Shown here: one piece after another, positions 4,289-6,234 of the stretch | Numbering within the stretch: the first letter of the stretch is position 1 | Layout of the letters: each line of letters begins with the position of its first letter | Origin: Candidatus Sulfopaludibacter sp. SbA3 | GTDB lineage: Bacteria > Acidobacteriota > Terriglobia > 2-12-FULL-54-10 | Reading direction: 5' to 3' | Assembly: GCA_945865705.1 (NCBI GenBank) | Contig: CAMBEY010000175.1 | Location: forward strand, 1 to 6,234 | Length of the DNA stretch: 6,234 nt | Made by a program: the position numbers and the translations under genes | The notes under the pieces: generated by a model | The model's input: only the letters and a program-made list of their open reading frames with translations | Databases searched by the model: none | Told to the model about the DNA's origin: nothing

Positions 4289-6181
4289 ATGCGATTCAGG
4301 AAACAGGCACTTTGGATGACTGTGGCCTCCTGTTTGTTGTGGACAGGAATGGCGACAGCTCAGAACGTTACAGCACCGAGCATTTTGGTGACGTATCCAG
4401 AAATGATTATTCACAACGCGAAGATCGTTCCCATGAGCGACTCCGGTTTTAACCAGAATACCGGCGCCGCGGTGAAGGCCATGGCCGTCCGCGGAGGGAA
4501 GATTCTGGCGCTCGGCACCGATGCAGAGATGCTGGCTCTCGCGGGTCCCAATACGCGCAAGGTGGACATCAAGGGCCGCACCATCATACCGGGAATCATC
4601 AACACCCACTCCCACATGCACGACCATTCTCTCCAGCTCTGGAACACCAAGAACGCGAGCAAGATTGAAGAAGTCCGCCGCTCCTTCTCGGTTACCGGCA
4701 AGGATTATGCCGAACTGAAGAAGGGAATTGAACTGGTCGTCAAGGAACAGATGGCCAACCCCGCCCCCGATCAATGGGCCTATATCACGCTGCCCACCGG
4801 CGGATCCTCCGGCACTGGCCTCGGCGTGAAGTTTCTCAATGACAAGGCCATTACGTATGATGACTTGAATAAGCTGGCGCCGAATCTTCCCGTGTTCCTC
4901 AACTCTCATCCGGCCTGGCTCCTCAACCGCTCCGCGCAGAACTCTTTCCTGACGCTGTATGGTCTGGATTGGTCGCAGGAAAACGTCGACAGAGCGCTGA
5001 CCATGAACACCACCATCACGCGCTCGCTCGTCGTGGACCGCTACTTCGCCAGCCGCGTGCAGGAAATGGCCGACGTCATTCATGACGGCCTCATGCACCA
5101 GGCCGCCCTCGGCCAGACCACCTTCAGCTCGCACATTGTCGGTCTGCGCATCCATGACGGCTACATGAACCTGGTTCGCGCCAACCGCATGCCGCTGCGC
5201 TTCGGCTATGCCGATCGCTTCTGCCAGCAGGTTGAGCCGGAGATGCCGGGCTGCTTCGTCCGCAAGGGCGATGTCGCCGGCCTCGGCACGGACACCTTTT
5301 ACAGCGTCGGGGTAACCCTCGGTGGCATCGACACCGGTCCGCCGCGCATCTGCACCACCATGGAAGCGGAAGCCAAGTTCAAATCCGCCGAGCAGTGCAT
5401 CCTGACGCCGGGCAGCGAATACGACAAGGCGATCTCCGCCGCCATCCGTTCCCGGCTGCGTTACATCGTCAATCACGTATACGGCGATAAGGCGCTGGAT
5501 TACTTCATGGACTCGGTCGAGCGCGTTACCAAGAGCTCTCCCTACCTGGACATGAACTACATTCGCTCACGCCGCCTCACCGCTGACCATTGTGGTTTCT
5601 ATCCCCGTCAGGAGCAGCTCCCGCGCATCAAGGATTTCGGTATGGTCATCAGTTGCGACCCCATGTTTCTGGATCGCAGCTTCCCCTGGCTGTACGTTTA
5701 CGGCAAGGACAAGGCCAATCGCATCGGTCCCATCGCCAGCATGATCAAGGCTGGCATCATGCCGACCGCCGAGGCTGAAGTCGATGTCGAGTCTGGCACC
5801 GGCCCCACCTACTTCGCTCACCAGATTCACTTCCTCACCCGCAAGAACAGCAAGGGTGATTCGGTGGCTCCTGAAGAAGCTGTGGACCGCTTCCAACTCA
5901 TGAAGATGATGACCAACTGGGCTTCTCACTTCGTTATGAAGGAAAAAGAAGTGGGCACGCTCGAACCCGGCAAGTTCGCCGATTTCGTGGTGCTGAGCAA
6001 GGATTACTTCACAGTGCCTGAAGGCGAAATTCCCACTATCATTCCGCTATGGACCGTCATGAACGGCAATACCACCGTGTTGCGCAAGGAACTGGCAACC
6101 GAGTGGGGTACGCAGCCTATTGGCCCGCAACTCAACTTCCAATTCGCCACCGAGTTTGAAGCAGGTGGAGACGGCGGTTAG
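4289..6181 (+). CDS. Exported YtcJ-like metal-dependent amidohydrolase
   Basis: A 630-residue protein of the amidohydrolase superfamily (Amidohydro_3 type). Residues 1-24 are a signal peptide (MRFRKQALW, hydrophobic core, ATA before Q25), so it acts in the periplasm. The small N-terminal beta domain spans about 34-100 (MIIHNAKIVPM, AVRGGKILALGTDAEM). The barrel begins with PGIINTHSHMH, giving metal-binding H107 and H109. NHVYGDKALDYF supplies H396 and TADHCG supplies H434, matching the two later His ligands. The last ligand, normally Asp in a GSDxP turn, falls on TAEAEVD, so E497 appears in its place. The C-terminal return to the beta domain, GTLEPGKFADFVVLSKDYF (556-574), is typical. About 630 residues is somewhat longer than the usual 540-580; the extra length includes a cysteine-containing stretch near 310-375. 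Related enzymes hydrolyse amides, carbamates or cyclic amides; the substrate is unknown. Starting at 4271 would add six residues ahead of the signal peptide. Confidence 0.88.
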   Translation: MRFRKQALWMTVASCLLWTGMATAQNVTAPSILVTYPEMIIHNAKIVPMSDSGFNQNTGAAVKAMAVRGGKILALGTDAEMLALAGPNTRKVDIKGRTIIPGIINTHSHMHDHSLQLWNTKNASKIEEVRRSFSVTGKDYAELKKGIELVVKEQMANPAPDQWAYITLPTGGSSGTGLGVKFLNDKAITYDDLNKLAPNLPVFLNSHPAWLLNRSAQNSFLTLYGLDWSQENVDRALTMNTTITRSLVVDRYFASRVQEMADVIHDGLMHQAALGQTTFSSHIVGLRIHDGYMNLVRANRMPLRFGYADRFCQQVEPEMPGCFVRKGDVAGLGTDTFYSVGVTLGGIDTGPPRICTTMEAEAKFKSAEQCILTPGSEYDKAISAAIRSRLRYIVNHVYGDKALDYFMDSVERVTKSSPYLDMNYIRSRRLTADHCGFYPRQEQLPRIKDFGMVISCDPMFLDRSFPWLYVYGKDKANRIGPIASMIKAGIMPTAEAEVDVESGTGPTYFAHQIHFLTRKNSKGDSVAPEEAVDRFQLMKMMTNWASHFVMKEKEVGTLEPGKFADFVVLSKDYFTVPEGEIPTIIPLWTVMNGNTTVLRKELATEWGTQPIGPQLNFQFATEFEAGGDGG

Positions 6182-6207
6182 TTTTAGCGGTAATTTGTTT
6201 GAATGCG

Positions 6208-6233
6208 TCGGCCGGGGTTCTCGCCCCGGCCGA
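6208..6233 (+). terminator. Strong GC-rich hairpin, probable amidohydrolase terminator
   Basis: TCGGCCGGGG (6208-6217) pairs perfectly with CCCCGGCCGA (6224-6233) over ten base pairs around a six-base loop. It starts 27 bases after the stop codon. The window ends one base later, so a following T run cannot be seen; without it, a repeated intergenic palindrome is the alternative. Confidence 0.65.
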
Positions 6234-6234
6234 T

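Noticed and set aside
4280..5476. A 398-codon open frame antisense to the amidohydrolase
   Set aside because: It has low-complexity, Gly/Val/Asp-rich composition with no recognisable domain and mirrors the biased third codon positions of the real gene. The plus-strand frame carries all the amidohydrolase motifs.
1..6234. CRISPR array, insertion sequence, toxin-antitoxin or other defence system
   Set aside because: There is no spaced direct-repeat array, transposase, short toxin/antitoxin pair or nuclease-helicase gene. All sizeable genes belong to ordinary metabolic, electron-transfer or transport families.

Overview
This 6.2-kb stretch looks like bacterial chromosome of moderately high GC content with short intergenic gaps. 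It carries five complete protein-coding genes and one cut by the left edge. Protein sequence style suggests a soil-type Acidobacteriota or a similar environmental bacterium: a small single-haem cytochrome with a long linker before the Met ligand, a GTQFDG-type exported cyclase-family hydrolase, and an exported YtcJ-like amidohydrolase. This placement is inference from family resemblance, not from a marker gene. I see no rRNA, tRNA, CRISPR array, transposase or phage gene.

Layout. Positions 1-1696, minus strand: a 4,5-dihydroxyphthalate-decarboxylase-like protein, then after a 35-bp gap an exported cyclase-family hydrolase that runs off the left edge. The two look like one operon. Positions 1697-1900: a divergent intergenic region. 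Positions 1901-2260, plus strand: a small exported c-type cytochrome. Positions 2247-2723, minus strand: a PaaI-like hotdog thioesterase whose 3' end overlaps that of the cytochrome by 14 bp. Positions 2724-3008: a divergent gap holding two clear inverted repeats. Positions 3009-3965, plus strand: a ten-helix EamA/DMT-family transporter that appears to start at TTG. Positions 3966-4288: a long leader region with an inverted repeat, a candidate promoter and a hairpin directly before the ribosome binding site. Positions 4289-6181, plus strand: an exported metal-dependent amidohydrolase, followed at the right edge by a strong GC-rich hairpin that is probably its terminator.

How the genes may work together. 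The decarboxylase-like protein, the cyclase-family hydrolase, the thioesterase and the amidohydrolase belong to families often met in breakdown of aromatic or other small organic molecules, and the EamA protein could move metabolites. Only the leftmost pair is a convincing operon. Any common pathway is inference. I do not see a clear new defence or mobile system here. The points most worth a second look are metal-ligand substitutions in two hydrolases and several inverted repeats in the intergenic regions.
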